From contig CAMTDV010000013.1 in assembly GCA_947069175.1 (NCBI GenBank), forward strand, positions 54,628,610-54,692,609: a stretch of 64,000 nucleotides of DNA. The letters are read 5' to 3'. The notes under the pieces are model-generated. The model was not told the DNA's origin and made no database searches. It saw only the letters and a list, made by a program, of their open reading frames with translations. Shown here one piece after another: positions 53,249 to 64,000 of this stretch (the first letter of the stretch is position 1; each line of letters begins with the position of its first letter). The translations under genes were made by a program, and so were the position numbers. The DNA comes from Scalesia atractyloides (taxonomy: Eukaryota > Streptophyta > Magnoliopsida > Asterales > Asteraceae).

Positions 53249-55317
53249 TGTCACACCCCAACCGATGGCGGAAACATCGGAGTGAGACGACAAGATTTCT
53301 CATTGCATCATAACACTATTTGCGACAATATTTAAATCAACAAAATTTCATTTCATTCAAACATCCAATGTCATATTACAACAAAATCCAAATAAGAGTA
53401 ATATCAACGAAATAAGTTCAACAATAACATGATAATTAACTTAGTATTCTACGCGTGTTTCTATGCCATTCCTACTAAGTTCCATCATACAACTTCATCA
53501 ACCTACAACATGTTAAAAAGTATAGTTCAATAACAAAGTATTAGCGAGTACAAAAGTTTAACATCATAGCATAAGTATAAAATCCGATTAAACAAATCCA
53601 CATGATTAGCTAGCATACAAGATAAATGTAAACAAGGCATGTGAATCTACAAGTCAATCCTCTAGTGTACCGCAAAATAGATTTCAACTTAACAATGACC
53701 ACAAGAATACGGGCGGTGCGTTACTCCTATAGCGCTATACATGTTAAGGGAGGCTCGATCAAAGTTAATGACATTTAGATCACATAAGAATATACCAAGT
53801 AACAATTCAAGTAGCATAAGACTAAAGCATGTTGATGGATTGTTTGTGTATAGAATAAAGTGTGATTTAGTGTAGTTTTAGTAAATTAATAATGTTGCAT
53901 CCAAATAGTGGAAAGCATAAAAGGGTCGAGTGTACTCACGGTTTTGCAAGGTATTATCCGTGACAGAGTTAGGTTGATTTAGGGGTTGGAACACCAAGTT
54001 TATCCTACACAAGGCAAACGAAGGTGTATGAGTATTAGATTGACGGGGAGTTTAATGAGTTTAGGAATTTAAAATGTACGAGAAAGTATATATACGGAAG
54101 TATTTATCTAGACATTTAACGCTCGTTTTTTACACTAATAAGCCCCGAAGGGTGTTTGTGTTTTTATGGGTCATGCCCAATAGAATCGTAACAATTGTTA
54201 TGTCTAAGATAAAATAACCTACTTTTTAAGACAACTAACCATTTGCTCATGGTCTAAGTTTCGGTTATATTAAGTATTTACATATAGTTATATTACTACT
54301 AATTAATCATATAGTTCATGTATTTCATGGAAGTCATGTAAGCATGCATGGAGTAGGAGGATAACCATCCTAAACATCTTTCATAGATACACCATTACAC
54401 AAGATTGACACAAGGACAATCCAAATGGTCAAGAATTATAGAAATCATCAAGTGAGGGGTGGATTGAATAGTTGAATGGCCAAGGCCTTCATGTAATCAC
54501 ACCTACACCATCACAAGCTTGAAAGCTCGGATGGCTCCAACACTTGTGGGTTGAAACCCTAGTAAAAACCACAAGTTTAGAGGCATGTTATGCCTCTTGA
54601 TTTTTATGAACAAGTCTAGCTAGCTCACTGACCATAAACTTGGTTAGAGGCATAAGTAGCATAGAGTTGTTATGTTTTAAAAAAGAACAAGTTCAAAAAA
54701 GTTTATAAGTTTATCTTCCAAAACAGAAAGTTTGGCCCCAAAAATGGTATTGTTCCACCTTGGTTTTCCATGGAAAACCTATGGTAACATCCTATAGGGC
54801 TTAGTATACAATGTTGAGGAAGAAAACATAAAGAAAACTTCGAAAATATTAAAGTTTAAAAAGATAAAAATGGGCAGAAAATTTATGGCACTTTGGACCT
54901 CAAAAATGGTGAGGTTTCACCTTGGTTTGCCCAAGAAAACTTGTGAAAACCTTCCTAGAGGTTATCCAAGTGTTTTAGAAGAAGAAATAAGGAAGAATTA
55001 GTGGAAGAAGTGAGTTAGAACTCACAAAAAAACTCAAATGTGGCTGCTGCGTTTTTTGAATATGTTAGGGACTTTGAGAGTGTTTTTGAAGTGTTTGGAG
55101 GCTTGTAAAAGTGGAAATGGATGGGGGAAAGGTGGTGTATATAGGGAAGGGATTAGGGTTTCAATGGGTTGGGCTTTAGACAAGATTAGTGGGTGTTTAA
55201 ACTTGAAACAAGCCCAAAACATCAACATATGGCTGCCCACTTTTTGTTTTTTTTGTTAATTAATTTATACAAATGGTTTTAATTGTTATTTAAATAATGT
55301 ATTTTATATGTGTGACA
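53249..55317 (-). repeat. Gypsy-C LTR, - copy (right end probable)
   Basis: Starts (plus view) TGTCACACCCCAACCGATGG next to the PBS and probably ends at GTGTGACA (55310-55317), which mirrors the start. On the - strand CCCTATATACACC (near 55136-55148) is a TATA-like box. It matches the + copy at 40277-42554 with substantial divergence. No matching target duplication was found at its ends. Confidence 0.7.
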
Positions 55318-56418
55318 TGTATGGGTCTTAATGGCCTAATGTTATGCACATTATTGTTTTAAACCCCAAAAAAAAAAAACTAAGTAACAAGTATATTTTT
55401 TTAACATAATGCGACAAGATTTTATGATAATGGAAGCTTGAATTGTTTGAATAACATCACTAATTGTCTTTCTTGGGTTTAGTATAAGATTTATAAGCAT
55501 TCATCAAACATTGACACTTTGTTGTGAATTGATTTATGAAGAAGTAAAGTACCGTATGATCATAAGTTTAAACATGAACAAGGTTTGTGAATTTCGTATA
55601 ATTGATTAATCTTGATTACAATCAAAGCTATAGAATCCAATGAATTGAAAATAGAAATACGATTACAAGGTTTGAACTTTCCAAAAAAAATAGAAACACG
55701 AAGCAGACTTGCTAAAAATGGGAAGATACAAATGCTAAGCGTTACATCGGGGGTTAAATTACCGTGTCCTGGATATCCTCGGCTCAATACATTAGATATT
55801 GGCCACGACCTTAGCGCGGGGTGTAGGCATACACCTGACAGACGCTCATATGCAAATTACCCAAGACGTTGTGGATAACTCCTTCGTGAGTTCGTGAGTG
55901 GTATGTATTTAATCATGTCTCGGTTTCTGTACTGGGCCTTATATGTATTGACAAACATGTGAATCTGATACAAGGTTGCAAAGTCAACTTTCCCAAGTTA
56001 ATAAAAGATTTTGTGCCGTTTTGCACTTGAAAATCATTTTAAAGTTTTCAAAATGAGTCAGTTGGGTGTATTTACCAGCGAAAGCTGACGTATCGTCAAA
56101 AGGCTAACTGCAGGTACAATACGAAATAGGTCGGAAGCTGCTCGGTAGTGAATAAGAGGATCTTGCAAATCGTTAGATCTGCCCTAAAGTCTGTTTTATA
56201 TTCTTTCTTGTACATTTTAATGATCCGCCTGTGGATCTTCTATTACGACCATGTATATTATTTTGTATTTCTGAACATTTGGTTTGTAATAGTAATTTTA
56301 CTCCAAGACTTCCGCTATGCCGTGTTTAATTGACTATGATGTTATCAATTGACGTCACAATACTCCTCACCCGGGCCCACCGGTGTATGGATTTGGGATG
56401 GAAATCCGTGGTGTGACA
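55318..56418 (+). repeat. Gypsy-D 5' LTR, right part
   Basis: It ends CGTGGTGTGACA right before the PBS at 56422, so at least its right end is the Gypsy-D 5' LTR end. The left limit depends on where the nested Gypsy-C copy ends. No gene seen. Confidence 0.65.
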
Positions 56419-56421
56419 GGT

Positions 56422-56434
56422 TGGTATCAGAGCC
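56422..56434 (+). promoter_or_regulatory. Gypsy-D primer binding site
   Basis: TGGTATCAGAGCC, initiator tRNA-Met type, 3 nt after the LTR end. Confidence 0.92.
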
Positions 56435-56568
56435 AACGTTTGAGAGAATTAAACACTAGCCTTTTGTGTTTATTCTCAAACTTACACGTGCACATTCCTT
56501 AGACTTCGGAGTCTAGGCATTAACCTAGGATTTACTCATTTCATTATTAAGTTATTAGTATTGTTTTT

Positions 56569-57582
56569 GAATTGATTTTTAACAGGAAAATACCACCACG
56601 TGTGAGAGGACAAAGTGGAAGAGGAAAAGGTCCAATGAGGGGAGGACAATCGGGGTGCATTCCCCCTCAACCTCACAACTCAGATGCCTACCAAGAATCA
56701 GGAGATTCGTCTCCTTGGCAACCAGCGAGACGTTCTGTCTCTAATAGACACTCGCCCTCACATTCCCAAAATTCTTACCACTCTCACCACTCCTATCATT
56801 CACACCATTCTCACCATTCCCATTCTCATCACTCTTACCATGAAGAATTTAACCCTAACCATTACTTTAACACGCCTCCAGTCGATCAAAATCAGTTGGA
56901 CCAGCCAAACCCATGGACGAGGACTCCGACCCGGAGACGCCACCATCGGGATCAAATATGCATCCCATTGAAATTTCGAGCAATTCAAACTCATATGCCG
57001 GATCGCCCTACCAAGGTCCTAATGAGTGGGACCAATACTGGAACCAATTCACCTTCGCCCAAACACCTTCCCATCACTCTCAACCACCTCCGGTTAAAGA
57101 AGATGTCCACATGGAACCGGTGGACCAACCTCAACCACCACCTGAACCACTAAGAAGGAAGCGTGGAGAACGTATGTCGGAACGTGCCGAACAAAGGTCG
57201 GGATCGCTGCCACCTTTGCCCATCTCCTACCCCTACAATTCAAGAGGACCCACAAATGGGTGGACCCTCTAATGTTTCACCTACAGTGGAACCAACACCA
57301 ACGCCTGTTGTTCAGCCACCACCATCGGGTTATACTAACCCAATCCCCACATATCCAGACGTGTCTGGATATGATCCTTTTAACCCATCTACACCGGTAG
57401 ACTATCAAGCATGGTCGCAAGACCCCTACATGCAGGCGGTTATGCACAATGCACTTTACCCATCCCCGTTCCCACCTACTTATCCACCGACTGGATATCC
57501 AACTTATGGGTACCAGTATCCGGTTATGCCACAACCTAACCACAACCTTCGCCACCACTTGAGGCCATTAATGAGCCCTTAG
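56569..57582 (+). pseudogene. Gypsy-D leader ORF, Arg/Gly then His/Ser/Pro-rich, frameshifted
   Basis: Three overlapping frames carry one protein-like sequence. 56572-56910 starts RKIPPRVRGQSGRGKGPMRG (RGG-like basic head), then a His/Ser run (SYHSHHSYHSHHSHHSHSHH). 56913-57190 goes on with SSNSNSYAGSPYQGPNEWDQ and a Pro-rich segment ending in RRKRGERMSERAEQR. 57163-57582 carries IQEDPQMGGPSN and a Pro/Tyr-rich tail (NPIPTYPDVSGYDPFNPSTP). It lies between the PBS and gag, in the same place as the Gypsy-A leader ORF but without sequence similarity to it. I remember similar Pro-rich hypothetical proteins from Asteraceae. Function unknown; an RNA-binding role is only a guess from the RGG-like head. 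Confidence 0.7.
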
Positions 57583-58214
57583 AAAGAACGAAAGAAATGC
57601 AGCAGCAGGTGAGAAAACCGAGAAGAAGACAAACAAGTTCTTCAAGAAACTCTCCAAGTTGGTCAAAAGGAAAGAAGGACGAGTGAAGTCTCTTCTAATA
57701 ATATGTAGTCCCTGCGAGGACATTGTTATTTCTTTAGTCCCTGCGTGGACATTTTTATTTCTTTAAAGTCCTTGCATGGACAGTTTAATTCATTTCTAGT
57801 ATTGTAATTCCTAATTTGAAATTTAATGAAGTATTTTGGAATTATATATATGTATTCACCTCTTCAAACGAGCGTCTCGATTTTACTCGAAATTTATGCT
57901 CTGCGATATAATTCCAAAAAGATCTTAATGGTTTTGATTTAGCCAAGTGGCACAGACCACATATTTGGCAAAAATATACAATGATAGTTAAGAACGAAAG
58001 GGTCTTCTATCATAATAGTTAAGGGAAGTTATCCTTCTATCTAGAGGTGGTGGACTAAGTTCAAGCCTCCAAGTCATTAAGGTCAATGCGACTGGGTATT
58101 AATCAACCATTAAGGTCCTCTTATGTTAACATTCAAGTAATATTTATACTCATGGTAGTGTGACTTGAGGAAGCACACTAACCTTCAAGGTAATGGACTA
58201 TGTCCTGACCTTAT

Positions 58215-58606
58215 ATAGCCCATGTGATCTGTTTGATCCCGGCTAAATATCACCAGTGCGGTGATGAATAAAACATCCATTAGTGATGTATTACCCTTTC
58301 GGGTTATGATCTATTTTATATATAGCCCATGTGATCTATTTGATCCCGACTAATATCACCAGTTCGGTGATGAATGAAACATCCATTAGTGATGTATTAC
58401 CCTTTCGGGTTATGATTTATTTTATATAGCCCATGTGATCTATTTGATCCCGGCTAATATCACCAGTGCGGTGATGAATAAAACATCCATTAGTGATGTA
58501 TTACCCTTTCGGGTTATGATTATTTTATTATAGCCTATGTGATCAACTGGATCCCGGCTAATATCATCGGTGCGATGATAAATAAAACATCCATTAGTGA
58601 TGTAGT
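58215..58606 (+). repeat. Four tandem units of about 105 bp with conserved hairpins
   Basis: Units start ATAGCC(C/T)ATGTGATC at 58215, 58322, 58426 and 58530. Each has a perfect hairpin: ATCACC-AGTGC-GGTGAT (58249, 58459), ATCACC-AGTTC-GGTGAT (58355), ATCATC-GGTGC-GATGAT (58563). Units 1-3 also have ACCC-TTTC-GGGT. Confidence 0.9.
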
Positions 58607-58800
58607 ACCTATGTGCCCTATTTTATGTCCATTACTGATAGGCCTATGTGCCATATTTTATACCCATTAGTGATGCAGACTTATGTGCCATATTTTATGT
58701 CCATTAGTGACAGGCTTATGTGCCATAATCTTATGTCCATTTGTGACAGGCATGTGTGCCATGTTTTAAATGTCCTTTGTGACAAGCCTATGTGCTATAC
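58607..58800 (+). repeat. Tandem array of about 45-bp units
   Basis: Four to five units of the type CTATGTGCCATATTTTATGT followed by CCATTAGTGACAGG. It follows the larger array directly and shares the CCATTAGTGA word with it, so it probably grew from part of that unit. Confidence 0.85.
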
Positions 58801-59064
58801 AATTGTCAAATATGAAAATGACAGTTGTAACATTACGATCCACTGTCTAGTAATATATGGATCTTGTCCAGATTGTAAATTGCCTGTAATGGTCCTATTA
58901 AGACCTAGGCCAAATATAGATACTGTAAGCCTAAGAGTTGTGATGTTATTCACACTAGTTTAAAGTAGGCAATTGATTGTTATACCCAATGTTTAAAAGC
59001 CGATATGGTTGTTATACCATGGCTAAGAGAAATTTTATTGGTTTTAGAACCAAAGCTTTCAAGA

Positions 59065-59839
59065 ATGGCTAATTCTAATGAAGCACAAAGTAGCCATCGG
59101 AACGTCAACTCTAAGGACGCCGAAAATGTAGCCATAAATGATAATGATTTCCAAGCTCGCATTGATGCGGCTGTGGAAAGGGCCATGGGTAAGCCATAGA
59201 AAAGCTAAGAGAGTCGAGTGCTACCCGCTCTAGACCACTATCAATTACCCCATCTTCAGCTCATAAAGAGAGCTTTATCCACTCTTCAAATGCGAAGAGT
59301 GAACCAAGGAAGGTAGACTTTGCTGATAGGTCTCGTTCTGCTAAAGACGGGTGTACCTACAAATACTTCGTCTCCTGTAAGCCCCGAGACTTTAATGGGA
59401 AAAAGGATTTGTGGAAGCCCTAAAGTGGCTGGACGAAATGGAAACCATCGTAGACATCAGCGGTTGTGCTGATAAGGATGTGGTCAAGTATGTATCACAA
59501 TCCTTCAAGGGCGATGCCCTAATATGGTGGAAAGCCATGATTCAGTCTACAGGTAAAGTATGCCTATATAATCTAGGATGGTCCAAATTTGTGGATCTCG
59601 TTAAGGAAACCTATTGCCCACCCCATGAGGTGGAGATTTCAATGAAAAACCTAGACTGTCGGAAGTATGTCTCCGATTTCAATTCCCTATCTAGGTTAGT
59701 ATCCTACTTAATCACCCCTGAATCCAAACGCATTGCGCTTTTTATCAATGGATTAGCGCCCGAGATTAAGGGCATGGTAAAGGCTGCTCAGCGTAATACC
59801 TATAGGTATCTTGTAGACCTATCTCTCTCTCACCCTTGA
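59065..59839 (+). pseudogene. Gypsy-D gag, capsid part, frameshifted
   Basis: ATG at 59065 (MANSNEAQSSHRNVNSKDAE) is the likely gag start; a short helix (ARIDAAVERAMG) follows and a stop at 59197-59199. The sequence goes on in another frame (CTYKYFVSCKPRDFNG near 59350) and then 59411-59839 gives the capsid domain (ALKWLDEMETIVDISGCADK, ALIWWKAMIQ, FVDLVKETYCPPHE). It aligns in layout with the Gypsy-A gag but has no sign of the intron seen there. Frame breaks at about 59200, 59405 and 59839. Confidence 0.85.
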
Positions 59840-59882
59840 TCTTGTAAGACAAAAGTAAGTTAAGGCAGAAACTGACGGGAAA

Positions 59883-61607
59883 ATGAAGAGAGTTGAAGAC
59901 AACTCCCAAAGATTTGATAAGAAAAATAAAGGTAGATTCGGGTTCAAAGGGAACCAAGGCAAGTCGGCTGTGATGCCATTGTGCAAGACTTGCAACCGTA
60001 GACACTGGGGACAGTGTAATTTTGATTCACAAGCTAGACCTTGTGGTATTTGTAAAAGGAGAGGGCATAAGACCCTAGATTGTAAAGATCTTAAGGATGT
60101 TGTATATTATATCTGCAATGAAAAAGGGCACATTGCAACTAACTGCCCTAAGAATTCAAAGACTAATAATCTGAAGCCTGGAGAGGCCAAGAAGGGGAAT
60201 GCACGCGCCTTTCGACTAACTGCTAAGGAAGCTGTTAATGACAATAACGTCATAACAGGTACTTTTCCCATTAATGATATTTATGCTAGAGTTCTTTTCG
60301 ATTCGGGTGCGGATAAATCATTTATTGATCATAAGTTTAGTAAACTATTAAATTTACCCATAAGAACTCTAGATAAAACTTATGAGATAGAACTTATTGA
60401 TGGAACCTTAGAAACTGCTTCTTCCATTCTTGATGGATGCTCTATATCCATTAAGAATCATTCCATCCCTATCTCTCTTTTGCTAATGAAATTGGCAGGG
60501 TTCGATGTTGTCTTAGGTATGGATTGGTTATCTTATAACCAAGCCCGTATTGCCTGCGATAAAAAGCTCATCGAAATTAAAACCCCATCTGGTGAAATAA
60601 TCACCATCCCCGGAGACTCACACTATGGACTGCCAGACAAGGTGTCATTATTTAAGGCATCTAAGTGTTTGAGAAGAGGTTGTGTCATCTACATGGCACA
60701 AGTTACCATAAACAAGCCTAAGCCAAACATGGAGGACCTACCAGTCATCTCAGAATATCCCGATGTATTTCCAGAAGAATTACCAGGCCTACCTCCAGAC
60801 AGACAAGTGGAGTTCAAGATTGATATCCTACCAGGGTCAGCACCCGTAGCTAGAGCTCCATATAGACTATCACCAATGGAAATGAAGGAATTGAGGACGC
60901 AGCTAGACGGACTTTTGGAGAAAGGCTTTATACAGCCTAGTTCCTCACCTTGGGGAGCTCCTATCCTTTTCATTAAAAAGAAAGACGGTTCAATGCGGAT
61001 GTGCATTGACTACCAAGAGCTGAACAAATTGAAAATCAAGAATAGATATCCTCTGCCCAGGATCGACGATTTATTTGACCAATTTCAAGGGGCTAGTTAC
61101 TTCTCCAAGATCGATTTAAGATCAGGATATCACCAGCTGAAGGTTAGGAGTGAAGATGTTCCTAAGATAGCCTTCAGGACCCGCTATGGTCACTTTGAGT
61201 TCTTAGTGATGCCTTTTGGGCTCACAAATGCACCAGCAGCATTCATGGATCTCATGAATAGAGTCTGCAAACCGTACTTGGATAAGTTTGTTATTGTCTT
61301 CATTGACGGTATACTTATCTACTCTCGCAATCAAGCTGATCACAAGAAACATCTTAGGTGCATCTTAGAACTGCTAAGGCAAGAGAAGCTTTATGCTAAG
61401 TTCTCTAAGTGTGAGTTTTGGCTTAGAGAAGTCCAATTTCTTGGACTTATGGTAAGTGAGCGTGGTATCCAAGTGGATCCCGCCAAAATTAAGGCCAACA
61501 TGAATTGGGAAGTACCCAAAACTCCATCTGAAATTCGTAGTTTCTTAGGCTGGCTGGTTATTATAGAAGGTTTATTGAGAACTTCTCAAGAATATCCACC
61601 CCTTTGA
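59883..61607 (+). pseudogene. Gypsy-D zinc knuckles, protease and reverse transcriptase; catalytic Asp lost
   Basis: The 574-codon open frame holds CKTCNRRHWGQC, CGICKRRGHKTLDC and a third box that has lost its first Cys (YYICNEKGHIATNC). Protease follows (VLFDSGADKSFIDHKFSKLL, about residue 140), then RT with YPLPRIDDLFDQF and FLVMPFGLTNAP. The catalytic motif reads VFIDGILIYS: the second Asp of the usual FIDD is Gly (about 61300-61330), so this RT should be dead even though the frame is open. The frame slips by one base just after EIRSFLGW and ends at 61607. Confidence 0.92.
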
Positions 61608-62290
61608 CTACCCTGACCTGTAAAAATGTTAAGTTCGTTTGGGGTCCAAAACAACAAGAATCTTTTGAGATTCTAAAACATAAGTTGAGCAACTCTCCTG
61701 TGTTATCTCTACCTGAGGGTATTGAGAATTTTGTTGTTTATTATAATGCATCACACACCGGTATAGGCTGTGTGCTAATGCAAAATGGCAAGCTGATTGC
61801 CTATGCATCGACAGTTAAAGGTGCAGAAAGGAATTACACCACCCATGATTTGGAATTGGGTGCCGTTGTATTTGCACTAAAACTATGGAGACATTACTTG
61901 TATGGCACAAAGTGTATTATATACACAGACCATAAAAGTCTCCAGCATTTGTTCAATCAGAAAGAATTGAACATGCAACAACGCCGTTGGATGGAAACTC
62001 TTAATGATTATGATTGCGATATTTGCTACCATCCCGGCAAGGCAAATGTAGTTGTTGACGCCTTAAGTCGCAAGGAAAGGGTTAAACCTATTAGGATTAA
62101 CGCCAAGAGCATTGAGCTCATAAATAGCTTGACTCAGAAGCTATTAGATGCGCAAAAGCAAGCCTTATTAGAGGCTAATATTCCTAATGAGGGATTAGGC
62201 GGAATTGTTGATCAATTAACGCCTAGAAAGGATGGAATCCTAAGATTTAATGATAGAATTGGGTTCCAATCTTTGGAGGACTTAGAGATC
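61604..62290 (+). pseudogene. Gypsy-D RNase H
   Basis: The frame continues after the slip with the RNase H domain: VVYYNASHTGIGCVLMQ (the catalytic Asp of the usual CDAS is Asn), YTTHDLELGAVVFALKLWRH, YTDHKSLQHLFNQKELNMQQ and YHPGKANVVVDALSRKERV. It ends in the spacer before integrase at a frameshift (62290). It would degrade the RNA of the hybrid; with Asp changed to Asn it is probably inactive. Confidence 0.88.
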
Positions 62291-63148
62291 TAATCCTCCA
62301 AGAGGCGCATAGTTCAAGATACTCAATTCACCCAGGTGGTGACAAAATGTATCAAGACTTGAAGAAGAATTATTGGTGAATGGGTTTGAAGAAATCCATA
62401 GCCACTTATGTAGCTAAGTGTCTGACGTGTTCGCAAGTTAAAGTCGAACATTAGAAACTGTTAGGACTTCTACAACAACTTGAGATTCCCACTTGGAAAT
62501 GGTAAATGGTAACTATGGATTTGATTACCAAGTTACCTAAGACCAAATGTGGTAATGACACGATTTGGGTCATCGTTGATAGGCTGACTAAGTCAGCGCA
62601 TTTCTTGCCAATGAAAGAGACTTTAGTTCTGACAATTGGCTAAGTTGTACGTGGACAAGATTGTGTCCATACACGGTGTGCCAGTATCTATTGTATCTGA
62701 CAGAGATACTAGATACACGTCTCACTTTTGGAAAAGTTTCTAACAATCGTTAGGTACACGATTAAACTTTAGTACGCCTTACCATCCGCAGACTGATGGT
62801 CAAAGTGAGCATACTATCCAAACACTTGAAAACATGCTTAGGGCATGTGTAATTGATTTAGGTGGAAGTTAGGATGACCACTTACCCCTAATAGAATTCT
62901 CCTATAATAACAGCTATCATACTAGTATTAAGGCTGCTCCTTTTGAGGCCTTGTATGGGAGAATATGTAGAACGCCCATGTGTTGGGCAGAAGTCGGGGA
63001 AGCCCAACTATTAGGACCTGAGATTGTCATGGAGACCACGGAAAAGATTGTACAAATCCGTGATCATCTCAAAGCTACCAGGGATAGGCAGAAAAGTTAT
63101 GCTGACAAGAGACATAAACCCCTTTAGTTCCAAATAGGGGACAAAGTC
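62291..63148 (+). pseudogene. Gypsy-D integrase, several stops
   Basis: Pieces in shifting frames show the zinc finger (EAHSSRYSIHPGGDKMYQDL, KCLTCSQVKVEH) and the core (WVIVDRLTKSAHFLPMKET, VSDRDTRYTSHFW, and the QTDGQSEHTIQTLENML segment), then the C-terminal start (RDRQKSYADKRHKP). TGA appears for the usual Trp and TAG for Gln or Glu at several places, many fitting G to A or C to T change. No stretch longer than about 60 codons is open. Confidence 0.88.
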
Positions 63149-63553
63149 ATGCTGAAAGTATCACCCTGGAAAGGTGTGATGCGTTTTGGAAAGAAGGGCA
63201 AGTTGAGCCCAAGATATATAGGACCCTTCGAGATAATCGAATGTGTCGGCACTATAGCTTATAAGCTCAGGTTGCCAGGGGAGCTTAGTGGAATTCATGA
63301 TGTATTCCACATATCTAATCTTAAGAAATGTCTAGCCGATGAGTCACTAGCTATATCGCACGAGGATGTGCAAATTGATGAAAACCTGAGGTTCATTGAG
63401 AAACCAATTTCGATCGAGGATCGACAGGTTAAGAAGCTCCGAAGAAAGTTGATACCTATAGTTAAGGTTAAGTGGGACGCCTTTAGAGGTCCCGAGTATA
63501 CATGGGAGTTTGAGTCCACTATGCAAAAAAAGTACCCCCATCTTTTTGAATAA
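63149..63553 (+). pseudogene. Gypsy-D integrase C-terminal GPY/F and chromodomain-like region
   Basis: The 134-codon frame has KVSPWKGVMRFGKKGKLSPR, YIGPFEIIECVGTIAYKLRL (the GPF motif) and VFHISNLKKCL, ending in PIVKVKWDAFRGPEYTWEFE and KKYPHLFE, the chromodomain-like tail of Tekay elements that steers integration. The stop at 63551-63553 is the natural end. It gives the reference for the ~35 residues missing from Gypsy-A at 9201. Confidence 0.88.
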
Positions 63554-63570
63554 AATCTAGAGGTCGAGAT

Positions 63571-63590
63571 TTCTTTTAAGGGGGTGAGGA
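63571..63590 (+). promoter_or_regulatory. Gypsy-D polypurine tract
   Basis: TTCTTTTAAGGGGGTGAGGA directly before the TG of the 3' LTR; purine-rich in its second half. Confidence 0.8.
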
Positions 63591-64000
63591 TGTAATGTAA
63601 AATCGTTTCCAATAATATAGTGACACGTGTTGTATTTTTATATATAGTCTATTAAGACTAATATGGACTAAAAGTGACAACATGCTCAAACTGAGCCTCT
63701 GAATGACTTTCTGATGTCAACATGCATAAACCTAGCCTATGAACGACCATTAGTGTCGTCATGCATAAAACATAGCCGCTGAATGACCATTAGTGTCGTT
63801 ATGCATAAAACGTAGCCTCTGAACGACCATTAGCATCGTCATGCATAAACTTGGCCTCTGAGTGACCGTTGTGTCACTTGCCTAGCCTCTGAGTGACATC
63901 GAAGTCAACATGCTTATACTGAGCCTCTGAGGGATCCTTTATAAAGTCCTAACTCTCATATGTCTCGTTTACTGGACGAGAGTGATTAAATCCTATAATA
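63591..64000 (+). repeat. Gypsy-D 3' LTR, start only
   Basis: TGTAATGTAAAATCG onward matches 50312 onward with small indels (a CACCCTG-type stretch is missing here). It includes the tandem hairpin units (about 63690-63945). It leaves the window at 64000. Confidence 0.9.

Larger units (their letters stand above)
57583..59064 (+). other. Gypsy-D long leader with structured tandem repeats, no gene
   Basis: 1.5 kb between the leader ORF and gag. It contains two tandem arrays (58215-58606 and 58607-58800) and several inverted repeats. No coding frame of its own. Confidence 0.75.
50312..64000 (+). mobile_element. Gypsy-D, old Tekay-like Gypsy element with a nested insertion
   Basis: 5' LTR from 50312 to 56418 (interrupted at 51995 by other elements and a gap), PBS at 56422, leader ORF, leader repeats, gag, protease, RT, RNase H, integrase, a C-terminal chromodomain-like region, PPT, and a 3' LTR from 63591 that runs past the window. 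The two LTR starts are clearly related but much more diverged than the Gypsy-A LTR pair, so the insertion is older. Pol has stops, frameshifts and a lost catalytic Asp. Confidence 0.9.

Noticed and set aside
58215..58800. Centromeric or other satellite
   Set aside because: Only four to five units each, confined to the leader of one retrotransposon.

Overview
This is a 64 kb piece of a flowering plant nuclear genome made almost entirely of LTR retrotransposons. The large chromovirus LTRs (2 to 3 kb), the SIRE-like Copia elements with an extra 3' ORF and the extra leader ORFs of the Gypsy elements recall repeats I remember from the daisy family (Asteraceae). That placement is from memory, not from a search. 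I found no host protein gene, tRNA, rRNA or CRISPR array. One 100-base run of N (52009-52108) marks an assembly gap.

Layout. (1) 1-22183: a decayed SIRE-like Copia element on the + strand (Copia-A), broken at 4058 by a young Tekay-like Gypsy element on the - strand (Gypsy-A). A solo Gypsy-A LTR (4059-7053, target duplication CTTAT) is followed by 2.1 kb of Copia-A. Then come the Gypsy-A internal region (9202-14798), a second LTR (14799-17793) and the same 2.1 kb of Copia-A again. The two 5143-bp blocks are exactly 10740 bp apart, with 21 substitutions counted by eye and no indel. (2) 22184 to about 26040: a truncated Tat-lineage Gypsy element (- strand). (3) 26792-34815: a Copia element (Copia-B) with both LTRs and target duplication AAGCG. 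It has lost everything from mid-integrase through RNase H but keeps a long 3' ORF. (4) 34816-36016: non-coding sequence with MITE-like and diverged repeats, perhaps the least repetitive part together with 26041-26786. (5) 36017-40276: the 5' half of another Copia-A relative (- strand). (6) 40277-43110: LTR and leader of a Gypsy-like family (Gypsy-C, + strand). (7) 43111-48340: a third Copia (Copia-C, - strand), then the 3' end of a Copia-B relative (48343-48873) and a lone LTR (48874-50311). (8) 50312-64000: an old Tekay-like Gypsy element (Gypsy-D, + strand). Its 5' LTR is split by a - strand Gypsy-C copy and the gap, and its 3' LTR runs off the window.

Most pol genes carry stops, frameshifts or lost catalytic residues. 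The best-preserved coding unit is Gypsy-A: gag-pol with one nonsense codon, a truncated C terminus, a separate 208-codon leader ORF, and what looks like an 80-nt spliceosomal intron inside gag.

The most unusual signals are structural: the solo-LTR plus full-element duplication; the gag intron; hairpins with compensatory base changes in the transcribed leaders of Gypsy-C and Gypsy-D; hairpin arrays in the Gypsy-D LTR; palindromic TTCGTACGAA arrays just upstream of the TATA box in Copia-B LTRs; and a 15-nt palindromic box shared by LTRs of two Gypsy families. All read as possible cis-acting parts of retrotransposon life cycles. I see no host defence or metabolic system.
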